Origin: Ceratothoa steindachneri
Taxonomy: Eukaryota > Arthropoda > Malacostraca > Isopoda > Cymothoidae
Assembly (NCBI GenBank): GCA_963969495.1
Contig: OZ018323.1
Span: 79,308,919 to 79,372,918 of the forward strand
Reading direction: 5' to 3'
DNA: 64,000 nt
Below the pieces are notes generated by a model. That model made no database searches and was not told the DNA's origin. It worked only from the letters and a program-made list of their open reading frames with translations. A program made the translations under genes and the position numbers. Each line of letters starts with the position of its first letter. Position 1 is the first letter of the stretch. Of the stretch, positions 33,886 through 46,490 are shown piece after piece.

Positions 33886-36800
33886 TGGTTCATTCATCCA
33901 TGTAAGTAAGTTTTCATATGATTATGTATGTATCTATGTGTGGGAAAGTTGTACATCTAATGTTTTGGTTAGCCATTGAAAATTTAACTCATTATATTGA
34001 GTCCGTGACAAATTTATAATTATGATACGGCGAAGATTTGCATTATTAAAGGACACATAGAAGGACACCAGAGATATACATTGAGAAAGGGAGATAGATA
34101 CAGGCAAGCAGATAGACAGATAAAGGGAAAATACTATTTACGAGAAAACGGCTCAATCCATATTGCTACATGGGTATGATGCAAAATGGACGAAGTCGAA
34201 AAGAAGGCAAAACGAAATAGAAGGAAAAAGGGTAAGGTTAAATTCGGTAATTGTAAAAAGAAATGATCGTGAATGGTAATGGAAGTTACAGGAACAGCAA
34301 CTCGTGTTAAAGTGTACTTGGGTCGCCATGAGACATTTCAAATTCGTACAAAGAGCCAAAGGAACTGCAATATACGAACGAGAACGTGTGTACAATAGAA
34401 CCTAAGTCTTCTAATTACCTAAAAAAAAATCTAGCAACCTTTATTTAATTTTACTTCATTCGTTCATAGTTCTAATGAAATCGCGCGCAGCTGCAAATGC
34501 AGGTGCAATGGGCACAGCACAGTCGGGTTCCCGTTAGCTCCCCCACTCCCACCTACCTCTGTCCCCATTAGGGTACAATTCAGTAAGGGGTGGGGGGTAA
34601 AGATGGACTGAGACAAAAAAAAACAAGCAAGATAAGACGCGACCATTAGTCAAGCCCAGGGCCTCCCCTCCCCTTCTTAACTCGTTTTCTTACAAGGAGG
34701 GATTAATTCGTATCTCTGCGTCCGTGTGCTCTTGTGTACGTACATTCTTAAAGTTATAAAGCGGCTTTCTGTCCAGGACCGAGAAGCATTCTGGGTTGGA
34801 AATGTTTGACGGCGCTGCAAATTCTTTTCAACGTGGGTTATTTTATGGTATTCTTCTTATTCTTGGATTTTCTTCTTCGATGGGAGTTATGCCACTGTGG
34901 GGAAACACCAGCTTCCATTTCCCTTCCAATGGCTACAAGTGAATGGTTGGTGTGGTCCCCGTATGGTTATTTTGACATTCATTGGTTGTACTGAGACGAG
35001 GCAAATGCAGTTTAATCTTAACGAGTGGAAGGAGCTCAGGATGCCGATTATAATAAGACTACTCAACGCAGAGGGCGTGGAAGAAAAGGATTGATGTGTG
35101 CTTGATGTAAATGAACAGAAAATCTAAAAATAGTTTTTAATGGATTGAATATCGTTTTCACAGACTAGAAATAAAAGTCATGTCCACCTGGCAGGGAAAA
35201 TTTAAGTAGCCGTGAACAATTGACGTAATGCACTCCAAACAAAAGCTCGTGTGTAAAAGGCAGAAGAAAGTAATAATGAGATAACAATAGTGTAACCAAT
35301 GAAGATGGAGGAGGGAAAGAATTGATGCCAAAATAATTACCCCCTAAGTTAGAATGCGCGGGAGATATGGGCATCTAAAAAGCCCTCTCGGAAGCCCATT
35401 CTAATCAGCGCTAGAACACCAAAATAACTAATACCCTATTTTGTAGGAATCTAAAAGTATAAAACTAAAGAAAAAATACACCTTAATGACACCTGTATGC
35501 GATAGAGTTTGTCGTCACAAATACGAGAGAAAGAAAGTGTGTGCAGAGTTAGGACCAGCAAAGATCCTAAAATCCATTCGGGGTCACTCCAATACATACA
35601 CACCACGAATTTGAGACGAGTTTCCACTCACAAGGGAAAGACCGCCATTCGAATTCCAAAGGAGCGAGGCCTAACCACGCTCGAAGCACACAAATTGCGA
35701 GGAGAATTGATTCGAGTGTTCAAAATTAAGAAAAGGTTAGACAAGGTAGTGCTCAGAAAGTGTTGGGTTTTTTTTGTCAGTAAATAACAGGTGTTACGAG
35801 AGAAAATGGGCTTAAATTACAACTAAAGAGATTCAAAACGCCATTTGCGCGAACCTTTCTCTCCCCCATTTAAAGTTATTCAATTTAAAAAAAAATAATT
35901 TCTCCTCAGCCACCTTTAGCAGCACATCAATGAAGACGTTAGCTAATGGGCGAGCGAGTATCATGGAGTCGCGAGACACGACTCGCTCCGCGAATAAACG
36001 CCGAGAAAACATTCCAAGCAAAGAGCGCTTCGAAACGGATTAATTTGATTCACTAAAGGAAAAACATAATATTGAAGCTCCTGTTCAAGGATGTTATATT
36101 TTGAACTGCCAAGATTGGATTAATGCGTCGTAGTCATCATTTTCAATCCATGATTTGGTTTACAGAAAGAGGAAGACAGACAGACATATCTTGTTCTCGT
36201 TCGAGTCTCTCAACATATGAGTATGACTGCCGGGTTCCAGTTTCGTGGGTAATGAGCAGTTTGCTAGATAGATAAACAGTGGAACGCAAGCTGCAAACTC
36301 CTCTGAAAAGATTTATTTATTTAGTGCTGCGTCTCGTCGAAAACAAGGAAGGGAAGGGGGATCAAAGGAAAGCAAAGACAAGGGAACAGGTAAATTTGAG
36401 ACGATTTTCGAAGCAAGTTTTGGGCAGAGAGAATTTTGAATAAGTTAAATTTAAATGAGCCCTTACACATATTGTAATTTGTTTAATCAATATTGACTCA
36501 ATTATGCGTTTTTTGTAATAATTATAAGACTTATAGACTAGCTTGGCATTATGAAAATCAATTTTGTAATTACAATTACTTGTTTGGTTGAACAAACGAG
36601 AAGTTAAACTTCTTTTTCTTATATCTCCCCCTATCTGCATATGTGTTTATTTAAGTTTCTAGTTTTCCCTACTTAAGATTTATTGCAATTATTACATGGG
36701 ATAAGATACACTCCACACTGTCGATTACATTGTTTCTTCTTTGAAAAAGACTTTTTTATAGTCTGGTTATATTTAAAGCCTACCTTAATATTTAGTATTT

Positions 36801-36902
36801 GTAGCGAAGTCCTTTAGTTTGGAAAGTTGCGGGCGAATTGTAATATAATAAGTGTTTTGGTGGAAGCGTTATTGGTGTGATTAGAAAAAAAATAAATCCG
36901 TC
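33886..36902. other. Non-coding stretch
   Basis: No gene, RNA or element recognised. Short open frames (for example 35509-35787) carry no familiar motif. Their codon texture does not differ from the surroundings. Confidence 0.5.
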
Positions 36903-37245
36903 GTGCTCTGGAGAATCTACGACTTGTTAATACATTCTGTATTCCGCAAACCAACAAAATCACATTCAAATATACATTTTTATTCATTCCATGAGAAATC
37001 AGTTAAAAAATCCGTCGTATTATCACAAATCTTAAGAGCTTATCGCACCTATAGCTCGTACCTCCCTCAAGACGAACTTAAATTCATTAATTGTACGTTA
37101 TTGGCTTAATGTACCTCTTATGTTTTATTGAATCATGTCTCTGCAGAGGACTGAAGCAGTCATCCTCAGTTTACGGCTGAAGATGATATGGGAAGCTACA
37201 TATAGAAACTAGTCCCGTTCTAATAAACTTTATGTTCCAAAACAG
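36903..37245 (+). pseudogene. Penelope-like element fragment
   Basis: SVFRKPTKSHSNIHFYSFH followed by KKSVVLSQILRAYRTYSSYL and an ELKFI stretch matches the region after the RT core of Penelope-like elements (RKPT, then RAxRIxS). The GIY-YIG endonuclease is missing. The segment after it (37145-37245) has GGCTGAAGATGATATGGGAA, AGAAACTAGTCCCGTTC and a final AATAAAC-type tail, like the 3' regions of these elements. Confidence 0.65.
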
Positions 37246-37289
37246 TGTTTTTTCTTGTACATTTAATTTACTTGTCATTGAGGGAAACA

Positions 37290-37405
<116 letters not shown>

Positions 37406-39249
37406 ACGGGAAAATAATTTAAATAAAGGACAACTCTGACAGAATACAGATTAATGGGCATTCTGGGGACGTTAATAGCTCGTTAATTGGTTATTAAATG
37501 GAATATTACAAAAATCAGTTAGACGGAAGGAATATTTAGTGGTCGGAAAGTGGGTCAATTAATGAGAGATACAAGAAAGGGTCGCTTTACCTTAATGGGG
37601 TCAACTCAAGGAAGGGGAATCCTTTAGCGAGTCGGCGCGGGGAAATGGAGAAGGCTAATGGACGTGACCCTCGGCCGAATATCCTGACCGTGACGAGGAT
37701 GAATGGGTGGGGGGACCAGAAGACCAGTTCACGATCATCCATAAATACGGACGATGGCACCTCTGCTCCAGAGAAGCGCAACCTCCAAAAATCGAGACTT
37801 TGACGCAGCTCGGCGCAAAGTCTCACACGGGAAACTGGAGATGTTTGGGGCGTTACAGATGAGAAGAGAGGAATCCCAGCCAATCCTTCGGGGACGAAAA
37901 CTATTCGAGGCTTGCTCTGAACAGAGTAAGGCTTCACAAAAGAGATAGATCTGCCTGGTGAGATCCAACCTCGATGGTATAAGCGAATACCAGGAAATTG
38001 AAGAAACAGACACACGATCTGAACCGAAGGCAACGGGTTCTCAAACTCAATCTGCCGATACTCGAAAACCCAAGGTATTTATATGACGGCCAAGTTTTTG
38101 GTTTCTCCTCGTTGGCAGACTCAGACGCCTGGCTGAACACTCTCAGCAGCCAGAGGGATTATCGTTTGTGGGCGGGAAACTTTCGGCTAGCAGCCTCTAG
38201 ACTACGGAGATTAGCGTTTTCTCGGTGGGATAAAAGTTTTTAGTTCGCCCAACTTAATTAACTGCTCCTGTGAGGCAGCTGACGGGTATTCAAATTCTTT
38301 CTTCTTTTTTTTCTTTGGGTTCCGAGGTTACTCCACGGGGAGTTATACTTAGAAGACAGAAATAGGCAAGGAATTCATGGAACAAATTAAGGGAATATTC
38401 TTCTTTGGCTTTCCTTTCCCTTACACGGGGTTTTCGAGGGGAGAAAAAAATCCTCGAATGACTTTCTTTATTCCGAGACATCTTTCGACCGTGTTAGGTC
38501 ATCTTCAGGGAATGAACAGAAATATAATTATTCACAGATTGCTACATTATATATAGTATTTCTACGCGAAAATAAGTATTACAAAAATTGGCCAATCATG
38601 GCGCTGGACATTTTTAAGGGCAAACTAAAGCGGTACAAGAAACATATAAAATTGGAAGGCTCAGATTGTCTGACTAATTGAAAATATTAAATTTTGACGG
38701 ACTGAATTTGGTTTCTTTTTTACAACGGAGAGCTGTGAGCGCGCTTAAGGAAAAGTTCACTTTTCATTAGAGTTAACGTTAACTTCAAGAAAGAAGAAAT
38801 ATATGCGCCCTCTGAACTGATTGGAGATTCCTCCTGTTTCCAGTTGTCGGGGTGCTTACCTTAAAGGGGTAATTCATCCTTAATTCCTTCTTATTCTACG
38901 CTTTGACTTCCACTTACTTCTCCAACTAAAAGCGACATAGCGCGACTACCGCTGCGCCCAGAGCCACTTAAAGTAGAATATAGTGAACCTCAAAAGGAAG
39001 CCCCACTAGGGGGCGCGAAGTAGGGCGTCTTTAATACCACGAGCCCGAAATTCTGTGGAGGCGCCTCTTAGTTTTGGCCTATATAGGTAGGGTGGTCGTG
39101 AAGTGCTAAAATAAGTAGGTAAATAGGGATCCATAGGCTGCTAGGGGATAGGGAACGTTTTCACTGTCCCTTTTTTACAGATTTAGAGAGGAAGGAAGAA
39201 AACAAACATATGCTTCGGAGTAAGGAACGAAGAAAAGAGTGCCTAGGCA
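37406..39249. other. Non-coding; possible Penelope end and Jockey 5' region
   Basis: At 38465-38515 the minus strand reads CCTGAAGATGACCTAACACG, a phrase typical of Penelope-like 3' ends. From about 38990 a mildly GC-richer stretch leads into the Jockey-like element and may be its 5' untranslated region. The 148-codon minus frame at 37587-38033 shows no family motif. Confidence 0.4.
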
Positions 39250-39578
39250 TTCGACTAGCACAAGGATGGGAGATTATCCCCCTCTAGGAGAGAAGGCAGC
39301 CTGGAATGCCTACGAGTACCTCTACGGACAATTGACCAGGAGATCAAACCGGACAAAGGAAAACTCTGTGAGACATTATCTGGACAGATAAAAGTAGCCC
39401 TCGTCAAAATTATCGCCATTCCAAATGGCTACGTGGTAATTGTAAGTAAAGAAAAAGAGGTAGAAAATTAGTCTCCCAGGTAGGAATAGAGACACTAAAG
39501 GGCATAGGACAAACGCCCAAAATCCCACCCCAGATAACTGCAAACAGAAGAGTCATATGCAGGAAAGTCGACGTTTGG

Positions 39579-40129
39579 GTGGATTCTTATGACAAAGAGG
39601 AAATGAAAGAAGAAATAGAAAAAAATCATGAAGGGATAAAAATAAATGAAATAATTCAATTTGGCCACTACACACATGTCTTCAAAATTGTGTGTGCAAC
39701 AACAGATATGGCAACAAAGATATTCCAACGAGGACTGCTCATGTTTAACATGAGAATTCCACCAGAGAGCATGGGGCGCGAGAAACACATTAATATTCAA
39801 ATGTACTTCCGCTGCTATAAGATAGAGGACCAATTGACGCGTGACTGCACTGAAAAAGATACAGTATTTTCGGAGTGCGGACATGTGGACAGAAGAACCA
39901 CGAATGGAGTCAGTGCAAGGTAAGTACTAAGAAATGTGTGAACTACCATGGGCCACATAGGATGATGGCAATGGCATGCCCCAAAAGAAAGGAAAAAATA
40001 GAACGAAAGGAAAGAGAAGCGATAAACGAAGAAGAAACTAGAAGAAATGCAACATACGCAGGAGTGGCTAAAACAACTGTGAAGGTAATGCAGAAGTGCT
40101 CACATGCATACTATATGCCCATGGGATGA
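39579..40129 (+). pseudogene. Jockey-like ORF1 (nucleic-acid-binding protein)
   Basis: After an acidic/lysine stretch the frame has FQRGLLMFNMRIPPE, then YFRCYKIEDQLTRDC, ECGHVDRR and, one frame on, KCVNYHGPHRMMAMACPKRK. These are decayed CCHC knuckles as in Jockey Gag-like proteins, with Cys changed at several positions. A Lys/Glu-rich tail with YAGVAKTT follows. One frameshift lies near 39900. Confidence 0.65.
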
Positions 40130-40692
40130 ATATTGGGAAACCGGGCACCTTCGCTACGACACTCAATACAATGCTAGAAAAGAATAGAATGAAGAAGATG
40201 AGGTTCCCTGACAACCCCCCCCCCCTCATCTGAAATCTTTAAAGTCAACGTCGCTTCAGCGTCGGCACCAACGAGCAACGAGGAACATATCACCGAAGAT
40301 AACGCAATTTCAAACATGTCAGTGCAAAGCAATTAAGGAAACAAAGTTGTACGCATGGAAGCACATGAAATAAAACTTAAAATCTACAGCGCTTAATTCT
40401 CCCCCCTCCCTCTCCTGAGAGGCAAGAAACAGGAAGACAACAGTAAGGCAATTAAAGAAGGCAAATGCAAATGGGCATTCAAAGGAAAGACAGGAGAAGA
40501 ATACGAGGAAGATGTACAAAAAATCTCAATGGAAGATAAAATTCGAATCTACCTTGGCGACTGCGTTACTCTCTGCCATTCTACATTTTAAAGTATGAAG
40601 AATGGTAGGTTTAAAGGCAACGCAGCAGAACTCAACAAGAGATCGACCCGCCAGAAGTCCAAAGATCTCTAGACGACCAAACTTAATAAACA

Positions 40693-41650
40693 ATGGAACC
40701 AGAAGGGAGAAGAAAGCTCAGCATTCTGCAAATCAACACTCAGGGATAGATCGGTAAAACATCGAAATTAGGAAATGACTTCAGAGAGATCGATCCAGTC
40801 ATAATATTAATATCAGAACATGGAGTAAATCCAGAAGAAAAAAAAAATGAAATTGTTCGATTACACCGTCATAAATGCAAACCCTTCATGCGAACGTTAT
40901 GACGGGGCGGCAATAGCAATAAGAAGAGGGCTGAAGTTCAAAGAAGTTAATCATTTGGATGAGGCATAATTGGAAGTAAAAAAATGAAACGGAATTAACG
41001 TCAATAATAGTAGCCACGGGATACCAAGCACCAAGAAAAAATTACCTTTCCTTGCACAACCTATTTAAAATCTTTGGCACAAGTTTTCCAACCATCTTCA
41101 TGGGAGACCTCAATACCAGGCACACTCGAACTGGATACTGCTCCAGAAACAACAGAGGAGCCAACTTAGAAATTATGTTGGAAAGAAACATTTTCATGAG
41201 AATAGAGCCAGACTTCCAACATATGTCGCAGGAAATGCAGCTACAAAGCCAGACGTCGTGCTAAGTAGCTTCAATATGCCATACAACATCCACATGCAAC
41301 CAGTTACCTTTGCATGTAGCGACCATATTGGAACACATTTGCTCACGAATCAATACCCGATACAGGTACCGGTACCGGCGAGGAAGGATTACAAGAGAGC
41401 AAACTGGGCAGGTTACACACAAGATCTTAGTAACTTCGTCCCAAAGGATCTCACTGACGCCAACCTGGAAGATATTGATAAGATGAACTCAAGATTAACA
41501 AGAACGATCATTGAGGCGGACGAAAGATATATACCAAAGACAAGATACCGTACTCTTCCAAATCCTCGATGGACAGAGGAAATGAAGAGAAAGAATAGGC
41601 AACTAAGAGGATTACTAGACCAAATAATTCTCCATGGACCAAATAAAGAG
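40693..41650 (+). pseudogene. Jockey-like endonuclease
   Basis: It starts MEPEGRRKLSILQINTQG, matching the Asn-containing first block of APE endonucleases, and continues ILISEHGVNPEE with the catalytic Glu. FMGDLNTRHT (~41100; GDLN block) and CSDHIGTHLLTN (~41320; SDH block) follow, then KTRYRTLPNPRWTEEMKRKN. Frames change twice. All three catalytic blocks can be seen. Confidence 0.7.
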
Positions 41651-41654
41651 TGAT

Positions 41655-42617
41655 ACGAGAGATTTAGAAAAAGCATTCGACAAAGTCTGGTTCAGAGGAA
41701 TGCAATATAAGATCTTAAATCACCAGATGAATAGCAATCTGGAGAGAATTCTCTGCGATTATGTCGCAGACAGAAGAGCCTATGTGAAGATCAATGGTTA
41801 TTCAGGACCAGAATTCGAATTGGAAGCTAGACTCCCGCAGGGGGGCTGTCTCAGCCCCACGCTGTATTCAATATTCACAGCAGACCTGCCACCACCAATA
41901 ATGCCTGGTTGCCTAAACATACAGTTCGCGGACGACATAAGCCAACTCGTCTTCACTCCGTACAGGAACGTACGTTTTCAGACAAGGACAACAGCTTTAG
42001 AAATCAGCAACATCAACAACTACGAAAGAGATTGGAAGATAAGGACGAACAGGAGGAAATTTACAATAATCCCAATCTCCAGGAACAAAACAGCTTAAAT
42101 TGTAGTTGAAGATCAGAACTACAGATATCATAGTGAGGGCAAAGTGCTAGGACTCAAAATAACAAAAATAGGACACAAACAACATATAAGGGAGAGGAAG
42201 AACAAAGTGATTGCGATGCTTAACCTACTATACAATCTAAGAGGGTTAGGCATGAAAAATAAAATAAAAATCTATCTTGCACTAGGAAGAGCGGTACTAC
42301 TATACCCGCCAACCTCTATCAACGGTAAAACAAGGACCAAAAAATTGGAACTCCAGAGAATACAAAATAAAGCTCTCTACCTAATCACCAAGACCCGTAG
42401 GAGAGAGAGGAGAGGAAGCCTACAGGATTTGCACCAAGAAGCAGGATTAGAAACGCTCAAAATCAACATCAGGAACAGGGCGGAGATAGACGACCTACCT
42501 CCTATATTTGCAGAGCCCACGAACACCAGAGCTGGAGTCCCTTTTAACACTCGATTTCCCAGCGACAGACAACAGGTGGAAATCGAGGAGGTACCCATGT
42601 TACTTCTCTCTTTTTGA
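41655..42617 (+). pseudogene. Jockey-like RT, palm to C-terminus
   Basis: RDLEKAFDKVWFRGMQYKIL is motif A, RLPQGGCLSPTLYSIFTADL motif B and FADD (41925-41936) motif C. YERDWKIRTNRRKFTIIPIS follows. The open frame ends at 42098 and resumes at 42144 in another frame with VLGLKITK... and the LQRIQNKAL block. Fingers are absent because of the deletion at ~41650. Confidence 0.8.
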
Positions 42618-42683
42618 ATTTCTTCTTAAGTAAACATGGGTACCTCCTTGATTGTCAGCTGTTGTCTGTCGCTGGGAAATCGA
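42551..42683. repeat. Inverted repeat with short loop at a LINE-LINE junction
   Basis: The left arm 42551-42602 and right arm 42631-42683 pair over about 52 bp with five or six differences, around a 28-base loop. Shared pieces include TTTCCCAGCGACAGACAACA and GGAGGTACCCATGTT. The left arm is the end of Jockey copy 1 coding sequence. The right arm begins copy 2. It could form a long hairpin. Confidence 0.85.
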
Positions 42684-42689
42684 GGGCTA

Positions 42690-43800
42690 CTTCTCTTCAA
42701 TGCAAAAATAAGTGGTGAGCAAATCAAGCGGGAGGAATTCACCCCAGTGCAGATTTGTTTTAAATTCTACAGACTGGAACATCATACCACGAAGGACTGC
42801 AAGGACAGGAGTCGACCTGTTCTAGATGTAACCAAAAAGGCCACGGCTGGCATGAATGCCCAGCAGCAGAAGAGAAGTGCCCAAACTATGGACAAAGACA
42901 TGGGGTGATGGCGCTGTCCTGCCCCAGAAAGAAGGAGATCCTGAAAAAAAGGCGGAAGAGAAAAAGGCAGAAGGAATTAGGAGGGCGAATACCTCCTACG
43001 CCCAAGTGGCAAAAGCCGCCCCCTCAGGAAATGTAAAGAATATCGCCACACTGAAAACATATTTGAAGATAGGCAAGCAGATTAAAAACTCAACAAAAAT
43101 CCTCACTTGCCCATGTCCGGAATCTAAGGAACCCAGGCGGCTTCGCTAAAGAGCTAAATATCATGCTCAAGAACAATGGCTTAGCAGAAATGTGGTTCCC
43201 GGTAAATCCACCGTCAGGGAAAGTTCTCCAGATGCAATACCAGCCAGAGAAAGAGGCACCAGCGACCGCTTTCTCAAGAAACGACGAAGAAAGAGCGGAA
43301 AGGAACATGATCTCGGAATCCACCCCAGCTCCTCAAAGGTCCCCAAACAGGGCCCCCATAATTGAAGCCAGGAAGAAAAGGGAAGCCAGTGAGAATAGAA
43401 CCACCAGAAGGATAAAGCAGGCTGAGGGTAAAATAACAAACTCTACTTCTTCCTCTGAAAATGAACAAGAGTGCTCTTAGCCTCCTAAGAGAGCAAGGAG
43501 CAAGAACAAAAGGAAGACTTCTTGTCAGAACAAAAAATATGATGGTGATGACATCAAAATTAAGTTCTACAGGAAAGCTGAAACCTCCTCCCCAGAGGAC
43601 CCCCAAGATAGGAGAAATCATCGTAGGAGTCAAAACTGGCATGCTGAAATGGACATATGATTCGCCAGACTAAGAAGCGCAAATTGACGCAGCTCATTGT
43701 GGCCGAAATTAAGCTCTATAGGAACTCCTGCTTCACTGTAAGCGAAGCAGATTTTTTCAAAATTAGGAACGACAAAAAGACACGCAACAAAAAGCATTAA
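42690..43800 (+). pseudogene. Jockey-like ORF1, copy 2
   Basis: QICFKFYRLEHHTTKDC, then in another frame CNQKGHGWHECP and EKCPNYGQRHGVMALSCPRK, give three CCHC-like knuckles, the first with Phe in place of Cys. RANTSYAQVAKAAP is the common segment after the knuckles (compare YAGVAKTT in copy 1). The tail is charged and Ser-rich with several changes of frame. The frame upstream of 42700 is unclear because it runs into the inverted repeat. Confidence 0.6.
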
Positions 43801-43832
43801 AGAAGACACACACAAACACCAGACAACACATA

Positions 43833-44560
43833 CATGGAAAACACGAACAACACACTAAGAATACTCACAATTAACGTCAATGGATGGGAAGGGAAACACA
43901 TTCTTTACAGAAACATATTCCGTTAAGTGGATCCCGACCTAATCCTAATCACTGAACACGGCGTTAACAAAAATACAAACAGAATAAAGATCTAAATTAT
44001 ACAGTTATGAACAAAAATCACACACAGGAACGTTTCGACGGCGCAGCCATCGCGATCCGAAACACCATTTCATACAGAACACTTCCAAACCTAGATGAGT
44101 CATTTGTGGCTGTTGTAATACCAACCCTGGTGGGAAACCTGACCGTGGCGGCTGCCAATCAACCTCCACGATGCAAATACCTGCCGATCCCTAACTTTTA
44201 CACCCTATTCGGGCACGGGAAGCTTACATTGCTTGGTGGTGATCTAAATGTCAGATGAGGTGCATCAGGCTACGGGAGCACCGACCAAAGGGGAAGAAAC
44301 CTGGAGCTTCTACTCGAAAGAGAGAGAGAGAAACTCCAGAGGGTCGGGCAAGATTTTCCGACCTTCTTAACACAACATTCGGCAATTAAACCGGACATTG
44401 TGTTAACGAGAAAAAACTTCCCCTTCAACATCAGCAATAAGCCAGGCCTAGTGGTACCGAGCAAACATATCCCGATTCTCACCACGATCCTACCGAGCGA
44501 TCATATCCCGATTCTCACCAAGATCTCGCTTGCTCCACTACTCAAGCCCGTTCCACTTAA
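43833..44560 (+). pseudogene. Jockey-like endonuclease, copy 2
   Basis: The start MENTNNTLRILTINVNGWEG is a good ORF2 beginning; LILITEHGVNKN carries the catalytic Glu. RFDGAAIAIRNTISYRTLP and LLGGDLNVR (~44240) follow, then a stop. The last block SDHIPILTKI is preceded by a near copy of itself, SKHIPILTTI, from a 36-bp tandem duplication (~44456-44527). Confidence 0.75.
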
Positions 44561-46484
44561 CAAAAGTTACGCTGAAGCTAACTGGGAGCTATATAGAGAG
44601 ATAATCAGTACATACCATCCATCTAACATGGGAGACGCTAATCTCGAAGAGATTGATGAGGAGATAAACAAAGTCACCAATCTCATACAAGCCGACGAGA
44701 GATGCGTCCTCAGAATCTCCTATAAATTACTTCCACAAGCTAGGTGGACGAACGAGATAAGCCAAATCGCCCGGGAACATAAAGAAATCTATGAAGTGAT
44801 CGGCAGGACAGGAACCAATCGGGAAAGCACAGCCACAATGAGACAACTAGGAGAGGAACTTAAAAACACAATAATTGAAAAACAAAGAACAATCTTGAAT
44901 GACATCATTGGGAGGCTTGTCAGGGAGAACAATCCTGTAAGGTTTTGGAACAACATCCGAAGAATCAGGGGATTGGCTCCCAGACCCAGAACCCAAATTA
45001 AGGATGGATTTGACATCATTAAGGACCCAGACTCTCTCGGGAGGAAATTTAGAACTCACTGGCAAGAGATTTTAGCTATATACCTTGAGGAGAACGACGA
45101 CTTCGACCAGGACTTCGAAGACCAATTGCTCGAGGATCTTGGCACATTGATACATAGAACCCACCCACACCCGAAATTATCTTAGGAAAGAGTGATGGTT
45201 GACCACGAATGCCCGATAACTGTCGAAGAGACCTTTAACACCGTAAGGCCCTTCAAGCAAAGGGCAGCAGGCTGGTCTGGGATTACGAAGAACAACCTCG
45301 TAAATGCCCCAAGGAAAATTATTCAAGGTTTGGCGAGCACAGTGAACGCTGCCCTGAATACAGGCTACTTCCCTGAGGGGTACAAGATGGCCAAAATCAT
45401 CTTTAGCCCGAAGGAAAACAAGCCCCTAGACCAGGTGGCTAACTATCACCTGATCTCTCTTCTTGAGATACAGGGAAAAATCTTTGAGAAGATTATAGCA
45501 GATAGGCTACAAGCTCAACTGAGCGAGTTAGGGGCGCATAACTCCCAACAACGCGAATTCCGCAGGAAAAGGGGCACATATACGGCCCTGGCGCTCTTAA
45601 CAGAGAAAGTAGCATATTCCCAAGCGAACGGGTTGTATGTAAACATTGTGTTGAGGGACGTGCAAAAGGCCTTCTATAAAGTCTGGCTGGAAGGACTTCA
45701 ATACGAGATCTTGAACCTCCACCTAGACCCAATCCTGGAAAATATCCTCTGTGACTTCGTCATGGACAGAAGGGCTTGGGAAGGGATACATAGGTCCTGA
45801 ATTCGAACTCAAGGCGGGTGTTCCCCAGGAAAACTGCCTGAGTCCTTTGCTTTACCTGGTCTTCACGATCGACCTCCCAACTCCGGTGCAAAGGGACACG
45901 ATGTATCTGCAATTCGCAGATGACATCACGCAAATTTTTCCATGCTCGGAGAGGAAAGCAAGGGCACAGGCGGCTCGCACAATAGCGGAAATCAACAACA
46001 TCAACCAGTACGAGAGACGATGGAAGATCAGAACCAACAGGGACACATTCAAGATCGTCCCGCTGAGCCGCGAGTTGACATGGCACATCATCATAGATGA
46101 GATGAGATGAGATACGTCTACTCCGCCGAAGGCACCGTCCTTGGCCTAAATATCACCGACGATGGATAATCGAGACACCACACGGAGAGGCGGAACCTAG
46201 CAAGGAGAGAAATCTCCAAGCTATACAGGTTTAGAGATCTTAGTTCGGCCAACATCAGGAAAATATATCTGATGTATGTCCGGGCTAAGCTCATCTACCC
46301 CACAGTAGTTACTCAAGCGGCCAGCAAATCCTCGATGAAAAGACTTCAACGTGTCCTGAACACTGCATCTCTGCTTATCAACAAAGTCAGAAGGCGTGAT
46401 CGCCTTAGTCAAAGAGATTTGCACAGGAGGAAACGTTTGGAGCCCATCAATGTGATCACCCCAAAACTTAGAAAAAAGGTTTAG
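44560..46484 (+). pseudogene. Jockey-like RT, copy 2
   Basis: A long linker (NWELYREII to PRPRTQIKDGF) leads to KQRAAGWSGITKNNLVNAPR, fingers NYHLISLLEIQGKIFEKII, then AHNSQQREFRRKRGTYTALA. Motif A is LRDVQKAFYKVW, with Tyr in place of the second Asp. Motif B is VPQENCLSPLLYLVFTIDL. The catalytic FADD is at 45913-45924. The C-terminus MKRLQRVLNTASLLINKVRR ends at 46484. Frameshifts lie near 45185, 45775 and 46110. NYHLIS and QREFRR stand where NYRPIS and QxGFRR are usual. Confidence 0.8.
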
Positions 46485-46490
46485 TCCACT

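Larger units (their letters stand above)
39250..42617 (+). mobile_element. Jockey-like LINE, copy 1, internally deleted
   Basis: ORF1 pieces with zinc knuckles (39579-40129), an endonuclease (40693-41650) and the RT from motif A to the end (41655-42617) follow in order on the plus strand. The RT fingers are missing: the linker ending near 41650 runs straight into LEKAFDKVW, where copy 2 has about 880 bp more. The C-terminus has LELQRIQNKALYLITKTRRR, a Jockey signature. The 3' end abuts the inverted repeat at 42551-42683. Confidence 0.75.
42690..46490 (+). mobile_element. Jockey-like LINE, copy 2
   Basis: Order on the plus strand: ORF1 zinc knuckles (42755-42945), a Lys/Glu/Ser-rich tail to ~43800, endonuclease (43833-44560), linker, RT with fingers, palm and C-terminus (44560-46484). 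It is the longest copy of this family in the window. Only a few frameshifts and stops break ORF2. It follows copy 1 head to tail with only the inverted repeat between. No poly-A tail or target duplication was identified. Confidence 0.8.

Noticed and set aside
37587..38033. 148-codon minus-strand open frame
   Set aside because: No motif or domain is visible, no promoter or splice context, and overlapping frames on both strands are also open.
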